From NCBI GenBank assembly GCA_046712825.1, contig JBKKCR010000100.1:1-6771 (forward strand): DNA of 6,771 bases, read 5' to 3'. A model generated the notes under the pieces. The model worked only from the letters and a program-made list of their open reading frames with translations, was not told the origin of the DNA and made no database searches. The number at the start of each line of letters is the position of its first letter. The first letter of the stretch is position 1. The position numbers and the translations under genes are program-made. Shown here one piece after another: positions 6,213 through 6,771 of the stretch. This DNA is from DATFGK01 sp046712825. Lineage in GTDB: Bacteria > Actinomycetota > AC-67.

Positions 6213-6771
6213 ATGAGCAACACAGTGGTGCAGAAGATGCGAGGACGGTTTGCGACGCTTTTCGCCGTTCTGATGCTTATGGTTGGGGCCTCGATGCTGG
6301 TCGGCAGCGCGGCAAGCGCGCACACGCCGGACGGCGGGCAGGTGACCGACCTGATCGAGGGCAACACGAACCAGGAAGACGCCGGCGACGCGTACCTGAC
6401 GGTCGATGGCGACACGGTGTCTGTCCACTGGCACCTGACCGGCGACTTCGAGGGCGCGACAGTCACGAACCAGTTCGTGTGCGCCGGCAGCTACCCGATC
6501 AGCCCGGCCGACGAGCGTTGCAAGCCGGGCCAGGCACCGGACGGCACCGTCTTCTTCGCAGATCCGATCGGGTCTGACGACTGGTCCTTCACTTACGAGG
6601 GAGACAAGAGCGCCTTCCAGCTTCACATCTCAATCAGCGGCGAGACCGGCTCAACCCTTCTCGCGATCTGGGACGACGACGGCACCGTGGATGACGACGG
6701 CACCGTGGATGACGACGGCACCGTGGATGAAGCCGGCACCGTGGATGCCGACGGCACCGTGGATGAAGAAG
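6213..6771 (+). CDS. Secreted protein with signal peptide and C-terminal DDGTVD tandem repeats (3' end outside window)
   Basis: The visible 186 residues begin with a Sec-type signal peptide: basic n-region (QKMRGR), hydrophobic core (about 13-30) and a likely cleavage after SAASA at residue 36. The mature part (about 37-153) alternates polar and hydrophobic residues as in a beta-sandwich, for example AYLTVDGDTVSVHWHLTG and WSFTYEGDKSAFQLHISISG. It has a single cysteine pair (Cys90, Cys103) that could form a disulphide outside the cell. From Asp155 the sequence becomes a six-residue repeat, DDGTVD three times, then EAGTVD, ADGTVD and EE, running off the window edge. The repeats are strongly acidic and might act as a stalk or spacer or bind cations; both are inference. 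No family is recognised. Whether a sortase motif or membrane anchor follows cannot be seen. The perfect AGGAGG at 6-nt spacing makes the start secure. Confidence 0.88.
   Translation, partial: MSNTVVQKMRGRFATLFAVLMLMVGASMLVGSAASAHTPDGGQVTDLIEGNTNQEDAGDAYLTVDGDTVSVHWHLTGDFEGATVTNQFVCAGSYPISPADERCKPGQAPDGTVFFADPIGSDDWSFTYEGDKSAFQLHISISGETGSTLLAIWDDDGTVDDDGTVDDDGTVDEAGTVDADGTVDEE
6675..6771 (+). repeat. 18-bp in-frame tandem repeat array (at least five units, truncated by window end)
   Basis: Five consecutive 18-bp units begin at 6675, 6693, 6711, 6729 and 6747, and a sixth starts at 6765. Units one to three are identical at the DNA level. All five share the 12-base core GGCACCGTGGAT, and variation is confined to the first two codons (GAC GAC, GAA GCC, GCC GAC). 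Near-identity at the nucleotide level implies recent expansion by slippage or recombination. Four units also contain the self-complementary ACGG-CA-CCGT. Confidence 0.95.

Noticed and set aside
6084..6626. 180-residue minus-strand frame antisense to the secreted protein
   Set aside because: The opposite strand has a consensus Shine-Dalgarno site, signal peptide and repeats; the antisense frame has no such support.

Overview
The window is high-GC bacterial DNA with tightly packed, translationally coupled genes. The gene families point to an actinobacterium (Actinomycetota). An Ssd/TadZ-type ATPase, a TadA/CpaF secretion ATPase and two TadB/TadC membrane proteins form one minus-strand operon, and a HAD-IB phosphatase lies divergently upstream. 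From memory this matches a conserved actinobacterial layout (in Mycobacterium tuberculosis, ssd/Rv3660c next to Rv3661, with tadA-tadB-tadC downstream of ssd). Nothing in the sequence identifies a species, and the protein divergence would fit an uncultured lineage.

Layout from left to right. (1) Bases 1-154 hold the 3' end of a plus-strand gene of unknown function. (2) Bases 155-606 are a non-coding stretch between convergent genes, with several small inverted repeats and a cluster of TGACGC motifs. (3) Bases 607-4409, minus strand, carry the operon ssd -> tadA -> tadB -> tadC. Its junction overlaps are 11, 4 and 4 nt, and good Shine-Dalgarno sites support the chosen ssd and tadC starts. (4) Bases 4410-4579 are the divergent promoter region, with a good TACAAT -10 box for the rightward genes. 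(5) Bases 4580-5994, plus strand, hold an unrecognised five-segment membrane protein overlapping by 1 nt a HAD-IB phosphatase with a C-terminal membrane anchor. (6) From 6213 to the window edge, plus strand, is a secreted protein with a clear signal peptide. Its visible C-terminal part is an 18-bp / 6-residue tandem repeat (consensus DDGTVD) that runs off the end.

How the genes fit together: Ssd (polar or septal positioning ATPase), TadA (motor ATPase) and TadB/TadC (inner-membrane platform) make the cytoplasmic and membrane core of a Flp/Tad-type pilus or secretion machine. No Flp pilin, TadE/TadF pseudopilin, prepilin peptidase or helicase gene is visible here, so the substrate must be encoded elsewhere or lie beyond the window. 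The divergent membrane protein/phosphatase pair and the repeat-bearing exported protein are candidates for a functional link to the machine. That link is inferred only from position. I saw no tRNA, rRNA, CRISPR array or insertion sequence.
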